64,000 bases of DNA, taken from the NCBI RefSeq assembly GCF_000800015.1, contig NZ_JUGR01000001.1, positions 1,860,001 through 1,924,000 on the forward strand, written 5' to 3'. The translations under genes were made by a program, and so were the position numbers. Shown piece after piece: positions 35,124-43,604 of the stretch (its first letter is position 1; each line of letters begins with the position of its first letter). The notes beneath the pieces were generated by a model that was not told the DNA's origin, searched no databases, and saw only the letters and a program-made list of their open reading frames with translations. The DNA comes from Terriglobus sp. TAA 43. GTDB taxonomy: Bacteria > Acidobacteriota > Terriglobia > Terriglobales > Acidobacteriaceae.

Positions 35124-36299
35124 ATGATCCGCAAAACACGCCTGTTCACGCCCGGTCCGACGCCACTGCTTCCCGCTGCTCAGTTCGCCATGGCAGCCGC
35201 GGATATTCATCACCGCACGCCAGAGTTCCGCGCCCTGTATTCGCGCGTCCTCGCACAGTTGAAGGACTTCGTCGGCACCAAGAACGACGTCATCATCCTC
35301 TCTTCGTCCGGCACCGGCGCGATGGAAGCCTCTGTCTCGAACCTGACCTCGCCCGGCGACCGCGTCCTGGTCCTTACCGCAGGCAAGTTCGGCGAGCGCT
35401 GGACGGCTCTCGCCAAGGCATTCGGCTGCTCCGTCGACGTCATCAGCAAGCCCTACGGTCAGACCTTCGATCTGAACGAAGTCAAGGAAGCGCTCAAGCT
35501 AGAGACCCGCGCCGTGTTCATGCAGGCCAGCGAAACCAGCACCGGCACCAGCCACGATGTGGAAGGCGTTGCCAAGCTCCTGAAGGAAGTCAACAGCGAA
35601 GCGCTGCTCATCGTTGACGCCATCACCGGCCTCGGCACCACGCCGCTGGACATGGATGCATGGGGAGTTGACGTGCTCGTCGGTGGCTCGCAGAAGGCTG
35701 TCATGATTCCCCCGGGACTCAGCTACCTCGCCGTCAGCGAACGCGCATGGGAGCGCATGGAAGGCACCTACAATCCGCGCTACTACTTCGATCTCCGCAA
35801 GGAGCGCAAGAACGCGAAGAACGGTGAAAGCGCATACACCCCTGCAGTCGCGCTCATCGCTGCTCTCGGTGCTGCGCTGGACTACATCGCAGGTCAGGCT
35901 GACGGCGATCTCGCCGCAGGCCGCGCCAAGCTCGTCGACAACGCACAGGTCATCGCCAAGATGACGCGCGAAGCCTGCGTTGCTCTCGGCTTCAAGCTCT
36001 TCTCCACCTCGCCGTCGCCTGCCGCCACCGCGGTTCTCTCGCCGGAAGGCATTGATTCGGGTGTGATCGTGAAGGCGCTGAAGACGCGTTTCGGAGCCAT
36101 CATCACCAACGGCCAGGGCGAAATGAAGGGCCAGCTCTTCCGCATCGCTCACCTCGGCTTCTTTGACTTCCTCGACACGATGGCTCTGCTTGCAGCACTG
36201 GAGCAGGTTGCAGTCACTGACCTGAAGCTGCCCAACGTCCAGTTCGGCACCGCGCTCATCCCGGCGCAGAAGGTCTTCGCCGAAGCTGCCGCAAAGTAA
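35124..36299 (+). CDS. class V aminotransferase (serine/alanine-glyoxylate type)
   Basis: A 391-residue PLP enzyme of the serine-glyoxylate / alanine-glyoxylate / aspartate aminotransferase branch of class V. Signatures are RLFTPGPTPLLP at the N terminus, HHRTPEFRALY, SSSGTGAMEASVSNL (phosphate loop), VDAITGLGTTPLDMDAWGVD, and the PLP Lys in VGGSQKAVM. In related genomes such genes often act in glycine/serine metabolism; no serA is adjacent. It is a single gene closed by a strong terminator. Confidence 0.92.
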   Translation: MIRKTRLFTPGPTPLLPAAQFAMAAADIHHRTPEFRALYSRVLAQLKDFVGTKNDVIILSSSGTGAMEASVSNLTSPGDRVLVLTAGKFGERWTALAKAFGCSVDVISKPYGQTFDLNEVKEALKLETRAVFMQASETSTGTSHDVEGVAKLLKEVNSEALLIVDAITGLGTTPLDMDAWGVDVLVGGSQKAVMIPPGLSYLAVSERAWERMEGTYNPRYYFDLRKERKNAKNGESAYTPAVALIAALGAALDYIAGQADGDLAAGRAKLVDNAQVIAKMTREACVALGFKLFSTSPSPAATAVLSPEGIDSGVIVKALKTRFGAIITNGQGEMKGQLFRIAHLGFFDFLDTMALLAALEQVAVTDLKLPNVQFGTALIPAQKVFAEAAAK

Positions 36300-36318
36300 T
36301 CGCAATCAGAACAAACAC

Positions 36319-36351
36319 AAAGGCCCTGCGAACGCAGGGCCTTAGTGTTTT
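36319..36351 (+). terminator. 11-bp stem terminator after aminotransferase
   Basis: AAGGCCCTGCG pairs with CGCAGGGCCTT around AA and is followed by AGTGTTTT. Confidence 0.8.
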
Positions 36352-36379
36352 AGAACCGGGACCAATCGAACCTGAAACG

Positions 36380-37312
36380 TCAGACCGCAAGCGCCGCAAA
36401 GCTGGCTGCGTCCGCAACGCCCGTTGCCGGCAGTCCATGCGCTGCCTGGTAAGCCTGCAACACGGCAGCCGAACCACGTCCGAACACACCATCTGCCTTG
36501 ATCCCCGGTTGCGTTGCCGATAGTCCAAGCTGCAACAGTCGCACATCCAGTCCCGTCAGCAACGGAGTCTGCACCGACACATTGCGGCTACCCGGAACAG
36601 GTCCGTCATAGCAGCCCTTCGGCGTCGCGTTCAACGTCAATAGGGAAATCTCGCTGCTGCGCACTACCAGTGGCAGTTCCAGCCCCCATTCACCCAACGC
36701 AATCAGCCGCGTAAATGCATCCATCCGGTACACCGTGGCGTTCAGATCTTTCCGTGGACTGGTCGCCAGCCAGTTCCGCCGTGTCGCCACATACGCGGTA
36801 ACCCATGCCTGCTCGCCAATCGTCGCAAACGCTCCCGCACTCGCCGTCGTGGTGTCGCGCATCTTCGCCCACGACCCGTGGATGGTGCTGTCGTATACCA
36901 CCGCAACACCCAGCGGCGTGGTGATGCCAACGGCATCCGCTGCACGCGTTGCCGCACCCCAGTACACCGCATCGAAAAAGGCATCCTGCGTCTCGCGCAT
37001 GATATGGTCATCCGCCGTCGCGCGCAGAACATTCTGCAGATATTGCTCGTTATCCAGCGTCAGATCGATCGCATCGAATCGAGGCAGAAAGGGCGCCAGC
37101 TTCCCTGCAAACTTTGCCGCTGGATTGTCGCAGTACTGGTGCAGCAGTTTTCCCAGGTTGCCCGATGCAAGCGTCGTCTGCGACCGGCCAAAGGTCAGGT
37201 GCCCTGTATCGCCGGGAATCACTACGACGCTGCCATAATCCCCCGTGACGCTTCCCGTCTCAAAGATATTCACGATCCCCTGGATCGTCTGCTTCTGCGT
37301 GGGTGTGATCAT
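36380..37312 (-). CDS. GH46-like chitosanase with peptidoglycan-binding domain
   Basis: A 310-residue protein with an N-terminal GH46 domain: IVNIFETGSVTGDYGSVVVI holds the general acid Glu, and PGDTGHLTFGRSQTTLASG the second carboxylate. A C-terminal PG_binding_1 domain follows (LDVRLLQLGLSATQPGIKAD, VFGRGSAAVLQAYQAAHGLP). Family enzymes cut beta-1,4-glucosamine polymers; the added domain points to cell-wall glycans. No signal peptide is seen at the chosen start (GGAGAG upstream), so export would need another route or cell lysis. No phage genes surround it. Confidence 0.8.
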   Translation of the reverse strand: MITPTQKQTIQGIVNIFETGSVTGDYGSVVVIPGDTGHLTFGRSQTTLASGNLGKLLHQYCDNPAAKFAGKLAPFLPRFDAIDLTLDNEQYLQNVLRATADDHIMRETQDAFFDAVYWGAATRAADAVGITTPLGVAVVYDSTIHGSWAKMRDTTTASAGAFATIGEQAWVTAYVATRRNWLATSPRKDLNATVYRMDAFTRLIALGEWGLELPLVVRSSEISLLTLNATPKGCYDGPVPGSRNVSVQTPLLTGLDVRLLQLGLSATQPGIKADGVFGRGSAAVLQAYQAAHGLPATGVADAASFAALAV

Positions 37313-37424
37313 CGTTCTCTCTCCAGCGATAGATGGACGCAAAACACCGCTACTTTCGAGATAGAAAGCGCAGCGTCCCTACCCTAGAAGACACCGAATC
37401 CTGCGGCAAGCAATTTCTTTTCGA

Positions 37425-38246
37425 TCAGTGTTTTTCCTGTAAAGCCTCAGCAGAATCCGCATTCACATCAAAGAGACGGCAACCTTCCGTGATCTGGTGA
37501 AAGCGATAACTTGGGTGCATAAACAACCCCACACGCGCATCGCCAGAACCCCACACTTCCTGCACCAACCACACACCGTCATTGCGCGGAGCCGTAATAA
37601 TGTGCAGCAGAAAACCCTTATGAATATTGGCTAAAAGTCCGCCCGCCAATTTCACATCGCGTACGCCATGCACATTCGTATCCTGCACATGTCCCGTCGC
37701 CTCATCCACGGCAACGGTGCCCTCCATCGCCTGCACAGCCTTTTCAATCATGCCGTTGGCCTTAGCCTGCGGATTGCCAACACCATCGAACAAAATCGTC
37801 GAACGACCATTAATCATCACGCGGCGTTCATTCGTTAACTTAATTAACTTAATGATCTGCGCCTGTGAAATCCCCATCTCGTTTGGCTTTCCCGCTTCCG
37901 CATCCTGTATCTGCTTCTTAACTTTGTCGATTTCTTTCTTCGCATCGTGCTCGCTCAACGGTTTGCCGTTGTGCGTTACCGTCTGCGTAATCTGCCGCTG
38001 CTTCACAAAGAAGATCTCGCGCTCGTCCGCGTCCACCTTCTTCTGGTTTCCCTTGGGGTCCAGTTCAATCGTCTCGGTGCGGATGCGGCACAGGTAGCGC
38101 TCCCGCTGCGCCTCGGTAGCCTTGTTCACTTCCAAAGCCCGCGCGCGCAGGCTCTCGATGTCGGGTAGCGGCTTATTCGTCTGGGAGGAGGCGGCCGTCG
38201 CCGCAAGCAGGACAAGGGGGAGGACTTTGCGCATGGAAATCATCAT
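37425..38246 (-). CDS. hypothetical exported protein
   Basis: Unrecognised 273-residue secreted protein. The signal peptide (MRKVLPLVLLAATAASSQ) is followed by a Lys/Glu-rich helical segment (LRARALEVNKATEAQRERYL) and a beta-rich C-terminal half (STILFDGVGNPQAK, GTVAVDEATGHVQDTNVHGV, GFLLHIITAPRNDGVWLVQE). That half resembles the general style of LolA/outer-membrane lipoprotein-sorting folds. Such exported proteins are frequent in Acidobacteria. Three nearby Met codons could be the start; the Met at 38234 begins the signal peptide directly. Confidence 0.7.
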   Translation of the reverse strand: MMISMRKVLPLVLLAATAASSQTNKPLPDIESLRARALEVNKATEAQRERYLCRIRTETIELDPKGNQKKVDADEREIFFVKQRQITQTVTHNGKPLSEHDAKKEIDKVKKQIQDAEAGKPNEMGISQAQIIKLIKLTNERRVMINGRSTILFDGVGNPQAKANGMIEKAVQAMEGTVAVDEATGHVQDTNVHGVRDVKLAGGLLANIHKGFLLHIITAPRNDGVWLVQEVWGSGDARVGLFMHPSYRFHQITEGCRLFDVNADSAEALQEKH

Positions 38247-38394
38247 CGCATCCGTAAGACGCTGCGGAACGAAAATGGAACCGCGAAATCAATCCGAGCG
38301 TACCCTGTCACTGGAAGGACAACTTTCCACGGGCGCACGCGTCCATTGGAATGGTTGCGGTGATCGGCGCTCAGCGCCCACCGGAAAGGCAGCA

Positions 38395-39330
38395 ATGACA
38401 CAGCAGGAAGAGCAGCTTCTCAACGGCCTCATCGAACGTGTGAACTCCACCCAGCTTCAATCCAAGGACACCGACGCGGAACGCCTCCTCCAGACGCGTT
38501 TCGGCCAGAACCCTGATGCGCTCTACATCCTCTGCCAGACAGTCCTGGTGCAGCAGTTCGCCATGGAAAAATCACAGACCGACCTGCAGGCCGCCCGCGA
38601 AGAAAACCAGCGTCTCAGGGAGGATGGCGGTAGTGAAACGCACGGCAGCTTCCTCGGCAACCTCTTTGGCCTCAACAAGCAGGAAAAGCCCCAGCAGGCG
38701 CCAGAGCCGCCTGCGCAATACAACAACCCCACCGGCACCAGCGCGGGCAACGCCAGCTACGCCCCGGTCCGCAACGCTCCGCCAGCCTACACACAGCCCA
38801 CCGGCTACTACCCGCCCCAAGGCTACCCACCACAGCAGGGCTATCCCCCGCCACCTCCCCCGCAGGCCTACCCCGGCTATCCGCCACAGGGAGGCTATTA
38901 CGGTGGCGGCTACCCCGCTCCCCCCATGGGTGGCGGCATGTTCGGTGGTGGTGGCGGCTTCCTGCAAGGAGCCATGCGGACAGCCGCTGGCGTCGTCGCG
39001 GGCGAGATGGCCTTCCGTGCGCTGGAAGACGTCTTCTCCAGCGGCCATGAACGCGGCTTCACCGGTGGCGAAACCGTGAACAACTACTACGAGAACTCTG
39101 GCGACCGCGATAGTGGTGCTGGTGGCTTCGGCGACCGTCTCGCTCAGGCCGACGGCTACGACGGCAACATCTCCTCCGACATTGAAGACCGTCGCGGCGA
39201 ATCCCACGGCTTCTTCGACGGAGGCGACAACAGCGGCTCCGACGCCTTCGCCGACAACGGCAGCAACTTCGATGACTCCAGCAGCTACGACGACGGCGGT
39301 GGCGACTTCGGCGCAAGTGACGACAACTAG
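38395..39330 (+). CDS. DUF2076 family protein
   Basis: A 311-residue protein. Residues 1-70 match the DUF2076 N-terminal helical domain (MTQQEEQLLNGLIERVNSTQ, RFGQNPDALYILCQTVLVQ). A Pro/Gln/Tyr/Gly-rich linker follows (GYPPQQGYPPPPPPQ). Next is a Gly-rich hydrophobic stretch (GGGGFLQGAMRTAAGVVAGEMAF) that could insert in a membrane, and an acidic Asp/Ser/Gly tail. Function of the family is unknown. GGAAAGG precedes the ATG; the long upstream frame is antisense to the neighbour and rejected. Confidence 0.88.
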   Translation: MTQQEEQLLNGLIERVNSTQLQSKDTDAERLLQTRFGQNPDALYILCQTVLVQQFAMEKSQTDLQAAREENQRLREDGGSETHGSFLGNLFGLNKQEKPQQAPEPPAQYNNPTGTSAGNASYAPVRNAPPAYTQPTGYYPPQGYPPQQGYPPPPPPQAYPGYPPQGGYYGGGYPAPPMGGGMFGGGGGFLQGAMRTAAGVVAGEMAFRALEDVFSSGHERGFTGGETVNNYYENSGDRDSGAGGFGDRLAQADGYDGNISSDIEDRRGESHGFFDGGDNSGSDAFADNGSNFDDSSSYDDGGGDFGASDDN

Positions 39331-39340
39331 TAAAGGATCA

Positions 39341-39375
39341 GGGCTGCATCCCGATCGGAATGCAGCCCTCCTAAC
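39341..39375 (+). terminator. terminator-like hairpin after DUF2076 gene
   Basis: GGGCTGCAT (39341-39349) pairs with ATGCAGCCC (39360-39368), with an inner CCG/CGG. The downstream sequence is only moderately T-rich. Confidence 0.6.
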
Positions 39376-39407
39376 TCTCTACTGCGTCTAAGACAAGCGG
39401 AGCTCTT

Positions 39408-39466
39408 ACGAACGAAGTTCGTCATCCTGAGCGGAGCGCAGCGAAGTCGAAGGACCTGCTTTTCTA
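39408..39466. repeat. dispersed intergenic repeat (CATCCTGAGCG type)
   Basis: It begins with a small palindrome ACGAAC-gaa-GTTCGT, continues with CATCCTGAGCGGAGCGCAGC and ends near GAAGTCGAAGGACCTGC. I recognise the TCATCCTGAGCG...AAGTCGAAGGA core as a widely scattered intergenic repeat of environmental bacterial genomes, including Acidobacteria. Only one copy is present in this window. Confidence 0.6.
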
Positions 39467-39528
39467 CGTGCCAAACTGCAATGCATAAGAAAACCAGATC
39501 GTTTATCCGCTGTGGAGTCCCCCATTAA

Positions 39529-39660
39529 CTACTTAGCCTTCGGCTCAGAAGACAAAATTTGCTTGGCAATCGCTATGGCAACATCTTGGCGACTGTCCAT
39601 CTGCTTCTTTTCAAGCCTCTTCTTGTGGGAACGCATCTGTTGCTTCGATTTATGTCTCAT
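39529..39660 (-). CDS. possible 43-residue Lys-rich small protein
   Basis: The frame runs from ATG at 39660 to TAG at 39529. It is strikingly basic (MRHKSKQQMRSHKKRLEKKQ, then a helix with DVAIAIAKQILSSE). The 421-base gap between its neighbours is otherwise empty apart from the hairpin and repeat above. No good ribosome site is seen. It could be a genuine small nucleic-acid-binding protein or chance in AT-richer DNA. Confidence 0.3.
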   Translation of the reverse strand: MRHKSKQQMRSHKKRLEKKQMDSRQDVAIAIAKQILSSEPKAK

Positions 39661-39751
39661 GCCACAGCACCGTAGCACAATTGCAATCGAGATACAGCAC
39701 TTAGAAACGACTTTCCATCCTTATGAATTCCAGGGATAGTCTCGAATTCCA

Positions 39752-40510
39752 CTACTGCACCTGTTTCTTCTTCTCCACAACACTGTATCCCTCCGGCGGC
39801 TTGAACCACTTCGCCTCCGGCTCACTCGTCGTAATCTCAGTCGTCACAAATCGCTGCTCACCCAACGACGGCAACTGCACAATCGACACCAGGTTGAACC
39901 CAAGCTGCGGCGAATATTTCATCTCGCGGTAATACGTCATCGTCTGCGAGTTTCCCATCGCGCCAGCCTGCACCGTGATCGTGTCGCGATACGCATGCAC
40001 CGGCACACCCTTGACCGTATCTGCGCCCAAATCCTCGTGCTGCCTGTACGCCCTGCCGCCTGAAATCGGCCCGGATTTTGTCATGGAGGGCGGTTCCTTC
40101 AGCGGCGGCGCTTCCTCATACGGACTCGATGTGCACACATGCGTCCGCGCATTGCACTCGTAATAGAGGTTCGCAACGGGATCATCAATCTGGATGTAGC
40201 TCATTTGCGAACGAACGTTCGTACCCTTCGGCACCAACAGCCATCGCTCCATGTAAATGCGGCCTTCGCTATCGCGTTTGATGGGACGCGAATTCACGGC
40301 TGTCATCGTTCCACCGCTCAGCAGAGGACGAGTCCATTCCGTGGCAAGCTGCAGGCTAAAGGGCGCACCCTTCACGTTGGGCACATAGATGCTTTCCAGC
40401 ACCTCCTGCCCACGTCCAAAGTAGCTAACGCCGCCATCCTCTTGCTGTGCACACGCAGGCACACACAGCACCAGAAAACTCACCGCGTAAACCCCGCCAA
40501 GCCATCTCAT
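39752..40510 (-). CDS. hypothetical exported protein
   Basis: Unrecognised 252-residue protein with a signal peptide ending at CVPACAQQ. The mature part is beta-rich, with repeated Tyr/Val strands (RIYMERWLLVPKGT, SYIQIDDPVANLYYECNART) and a C-terminal PPEGYSVVEKKKQVQ. The last segment, G-Y-x-V near the C terminus, is common in acidobacterial secreted proteins. It follows the DprE1-like gene by 25 bases on the same strand, so the two are probably one operon. Confidence 0.75.
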   Translation of the reverse strand: MRWLGGVYAVSFLVLCVPACAQQEDGGVSYFGRGQEVLESIYVPNVKGAPFSLQLATEWTRPLLSGGTMTAVNSRPIKRDSEGRIYMERWLLVPKGTNVRSQMSYIQIDDPVANLYYECNARTHVCTSSPYEEAPPLKEPPSMTKSGPISGGRAYRQHEDLGADTVKGVPVHAYRDTITVQAGAMGNSQTMTYYREMKYSPQLGFNLVSIVQLPSLGEQRFVTTEITTSEPEAKWFKPPEGYSVVEKKKQVQ

Positions 40511-40535
40511 GGCCAGCCAGTTTACACGCGCGACG

Positions 40536-41951
40536 TTACTGCGTAACCCGTTCCCAGAAGCTGCTGGAGAGCAGCGGGTCCTTATACCGCGCGAACTGCT
40601 CCCACTGCGGATAGCTCTTCTGGAACTGCGCCGCAGTCATGCGCGCATCCTTCGCGGGATACAGCTTGCCGCCATAATCCAGCGTCATGCTCGCCAGCCG
40701 ATCAAACAACGGAAAACTCTTACCCGGCTTGATAGGAAAGTCCAACGCCAGCGTAATACCCGCCTGCGGAAAGCTCATCATGCCCGGCGACTTCACATCG
40801 CCGAACGCCTTCAGCACCGCCAGGAAGCTCGCCAGCCCAGACTTGGACACTTCATTCAGAATCGCAATCGTACCTTCGCGCGCGCTCTCCCACGGAATGG
40901 CGTACTGGAACTGCAGCAGGCCACTCTTGCCATACATGCGATTCCAGTGCAGTACCTTATCCAGCGGATAGAAGAACGGCTCGTAATCCTGCAGCGCACG
41001 CACACGCTGTTTGATCTGCTTATGGAAGAACACTGTGTTGAAGGCAGTCACTGTGTACTGGTTCAGCGCCTGTCCCGGAAGATCCATCGGAAACACCAGC
41101 TTTGGCTCGGGCGAAGGCGTCAGCTTATCCGGAATCTTCGAGTGGTCACCGATCATGAACACGCCACGAGCAAAGTTCTTGCCCGTGCCCGTGCAGTCCA
41201 CCCAGCTCACGGTGTACTCAATGTGCTTGTACTGCTCCGTCAGGGCCAGGAATTCATCCACACCGTGAAACTGAATTCCCTCGTAATCAATCAGCCGCGA
41301 AACAATCGGCTTCAGCTTGATCTGCACCCACGTCAACACACCCGTCAGCCCCAGCCCACCAATCGTGGCCTCGTACCAATCCGGGTTATCCGTAGGCGAG
41401 CAGTGCATCCGTGTACCATCGCTGCGCACCAGTTCAAACTGCGTCACATGGCAGCCAAACGTGCCATTCACATGATGATTCTTGCCGTGAATGTCATTGG
41501 CAATCGCGCCGCCCAACGTCACATATTTCGTTCCCGGCGACACCGGCAGGAAGTATCCGCGTGGCACCGCAAAATCCAGCAACTGCGCCAGCGTCAAACC
41601 TGCTTCGGCAGTCAGGATGCCAGTCTCCTGGTCCCAATCCAGCAGGCGATTCATGCCGGTCGCATTGAGCAGGAAGCCATCCTTCAGCAGGCAACTATCG
41701 CCGTAGCTGCGGCCCATACCCACGGCCAGCGCGCCAGCAGGCATGCCGTCATACTTCTTCACAATGGCGGGATAGTCCGTCTGCCAGGTCAGCGGCACCA
41801 CGGTCGCGTTGTAATTCGGATAGCGCCCCCACGAGCTAAACGGCACTTTGCCTTCAAACTGGTCATCCGAATGCGATTCAGGACGTACCGGCGGTACATC
41901 CGCCGCCACAGTGCGATGCTGCAATTCCGGAGATTGAACGGGGGTATCCAT
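40536..41951 (-). CDS. DprE1-like FAD-dependent oxidoreductase
   Basis: A 471-residue vanillyl-alcohol-oxidase-fold flavoprotein closely resembling mycobacterial DprE1, which oxidises decaprenylphosphoryl-ribose during arabinan synthesis. Matching segments are GMGRSYGDSCL, SPGTKYVTLGGAIANDIHGK (residues 138-157), HWNRMYGKSGLLQFQYAIP, ALDFPIK and LYPAKDARMT with the active-site Lys434. The DprE1 Cys that covalent benzothiazinone drugs hit aligns with Ala402 here. No DprE2-type reductase is beside it, so its substrate, perhaps another polyprenyl-phosphate sugar, is unknown. It has no signal peptide. Confidence 0.87.
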   Translation of the reverse strand: MDTPVQSPELQHRTVAADVPPVRPESHSDDQFEGKVPFSSWGRYPNYNATVVPLTWQTDYPAIVKKYDGMPAGALAVGMGRSYGDSCLLKDGFLLNATGMNRLLDWDQETGILTAEAGLTLAQLLDFAVPRGYFLPVSPGTKYVTLGGAIANDIHGKNHHVNGTFGCHVTQFELVRSDGTRMHCSPTDNPDWYEATIGGLGLTGVLTWVQIKLKPIVSRLIDYEGIQFHGVDEFLALTEQYKHIEYTVSWVDCTGTGKNFARGVFMIGDHSKIPDKLTPSPEPKLVFPMDLPGQALNQYTVTAFNTVFFHKQIKQRVRALQDYEPFFYPLDKVLHWNRMYGKSGLLQFQYAIPWESAREGTIAILNEVSKSGLASFLAVLKAFGDVKSPGMMSFPQAGITLALDFPIKPGKSFPLFDRLASMTLDYGGKLYPAKDARMTAAQFQKSYPQWEQFARYKDPLLSSSFWERVTQ

Positions 41952-42035
41952 TACCTCCAGTCTACCGGACCACTGTCAAAACCCGCCGAACAACTTGTGA
42001 ATCCTCGGCAATCAAACGTCCTGGTACCATGCGGC

Positions 42036-42947
42036 ATGCTGGCGCATCTGCAACTCACGGTTGTGGTTTTGGCTCTGATCACGATAGGCAGCGCTTCCGC
42101 CCAGGACACGCCCAATTGGCAGACCGCCGCAGGCACTCACCTCGCCTTTGAGGTCGCCACCATCAAACCCAACGCATCCGACGAATCCGCCAGCGGCAAC
42201 TTCACACTCGGCCCTGGCGATGCTTACACCAGCACCGGCGGACGCTTCCTCACAAAGAACATCAACCTGCTGGACTACATCCGCTTCGCCTGGAAACTCA
42301 CCGACGGCCAGGTCGCCCTCCTCGAAGCCAGCGGGCCCAAATGGATCGCAACCGAACGCTTCGACATCACCGCCAAGTCTGACGTGCCCAACCCCACCAA
42401 AGACCAGATGCGCCTCATGGTGCAGTCATTGCTCGCCGACCGCTTCGCTCTGCAAACGCACACAGAAACGCGAGAGCTTCCAACACTCGCCATAGTCCTG
42501 ATCACCCCTGACAAGCTTGGCCCCGAACTCCACGCACATCCCACGACAGACAACACCTGCTCCGGCGCAGCACCATCACCGAACCAACCATCCATCGCCT
42601 CGACTCCTAACTTCTGCGGCAGTCTAAGAAGCAACGGCGTAGCATCATCGCCCAGCCACGTCCGCATCACCGGACAAAAAGTCCCGCTCACATTACTCGC
42701 CGCACAATTAGGCCAGATGGGAGGCTTCCGTCGTCCCATCATCGACGGAACACGTCTAACTGGCACCTTCGACCTGACGCTCGAGTGGGGACCAGATTCC
42801 GACACCGAACCCATGGACAGCAACAGCCGCCAAACCTACCTACAACGAGCACTGCGCGATCAACTCGGCATCAAACTAGAACCCCGAACCGCCCCAGTCA
42901 CAATCCTGCTCATCGACCACATCAATCCAGAGCCATCAGCCAACTAA
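42036..42947 (+). CDS. TIGR03435 family secreted protein
   Basis: A complete 303-residue member of the acidobacterial TIGR03435 family. A signal peptide (ending GSASAQD) is followed by the hallmark FEVATIKPNASDES and the central WIATERFDITAKSD / LMVQSLLADRFALQTHTETR block. LTLLAAQLGQ...IIDGTRLTGTFDLTLEW and the end IKLEPRTAPVTILLIDHI complete it. The family is secreted or periplasmic and of unknown function. The start is the ATG that begins the signal peptide; the long upstream frame is antisense to the DprE1-like gene. Another family member ends at 335. Confidence 0.93.
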   Translation: MLAHLQLTVVVLALITIGSASAQDTPNWQTAAGTHLAFEVATIKPNASDESASGNFTLGPGDAYTSTGGRFLTKNINLLDYIRFAWKLTDGQVALLEASGPKWIATERFDITAKSDVPNPTKDQMRLMVQSLLADRFALQTHTETRELPTLAIVLITPDKLGPELHAHPTTDNTCSGAAPSPNQPSIASTPNFCGSLRSNGVASSPSHVRITGQKVPLTLLAAQLGQMGGFRRPIIDGTRLTGTFDLTLEWGPDSDTEPMDSNSRQTYLQRALRDQLGIKLEPRTAPVTILLIDHINPEPSAN

Positions 42948-42986
42948 TGGCAGCACCGCGCTTCCAACGTCTTGCTAATATGCGGC

Positions 42987-43604
42987 ATGCAAGCAAGCGA
43001 ACAGGAACTTGTTCCCTATTACCGCGACATGGAAGACGAAACACTCTTGCATGCAGCCAGAACAAGAAACGAGCTTTCGGAAACAGCACAGGATGTTCTC
43101 AAACGAGAATTGGCATCGCGTCATCTCCCAATGCCTCCACTGGCAGATGGCTCTCTGGAAGAAATGCCTGACGAAAAGATCGTCACACTCCGCACCTTTG
43201 TCGACATCTCAGAAGCAATGGCCGCAAGAGCTGCTATAGAAGCAGCAAACATCCCCTGCTTCCTGCGTGACGAAAACTTCGTTCGCAATGCGTGGCACAT
43301 GAGCGGCATCGCGGGCGGCCTGCGTCTGGATGTTCTCGAACGCGATCGCGAAGCCGCGGAACAGGCCCTCATTCCCATGGATGCTTCCGCATTGGGCATC
43401 CCATTCGAAGAGAATGCAGAGACATGGATTGGCGAAGACTATCTCTGTCCGGAATGCAGTTCCATCGACGTCAATCGCGTCACGCCCGTTGCGGGACTGG
43501 CCACCATTATCCAGTGGTTAACCGGCATTCGCATCCAGCATCAGGAACAACAATGGCGCTGTAATGCATGCAAGGCCCAGTGGATTGATAACGACCGCGA
43601 ATAA
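42987..43604 (+). CDS. DUF2007-like plus zinc-ribbon protein
   Basis: A 205-residue cytoplasmic protein of unknown function. After a helical N terminus (EDETLLHAARTRNELSETAQ) comes a DUF2007-type (putative signal-transducing) domain (FVDISEAMAARAAIEAANIP, GLRLDVLERDREAAEQAL). A C-terminal zinc ribbon follows, with CPEC and CNAC pairs about 40 residues apart. The ATG at 42987 is chosen; a TTG lies five codons upstream. It ends one base before the stop of the convergent GH29 gene. Confidence 0.72.
   Translation: MQASEQELVPYYRDMEDETLLHAARTRNELSETAQDVLKRELASRHLPMPPLADGSLEEMPDEKIVTLRTFVDISEAMAARAAIEAANIPCFLRDENFVRNAWHMSGIAGGLRLDVLERDREAAEQALIPMDASALGIPFEENAETWIGEDYLCPECSSIDVNRVTPVAGLATIIQWLTGIRIQHQEQQWRCNACKAQWIDNDRE

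Noticed and set aside
36380-37312. Prophage or lysis cassette around the GH46-like gene
   Set aside because: No holin, spanin, capsid, integrase or attachment repeat is nearby; neighbours are ordinary chromosomal genes.
40509-42035. Long upstream extension of the TIGR03435 frame
   Set aside because: It is antisense to the DprE1-like gene, and the signal peptide starts at 42036.
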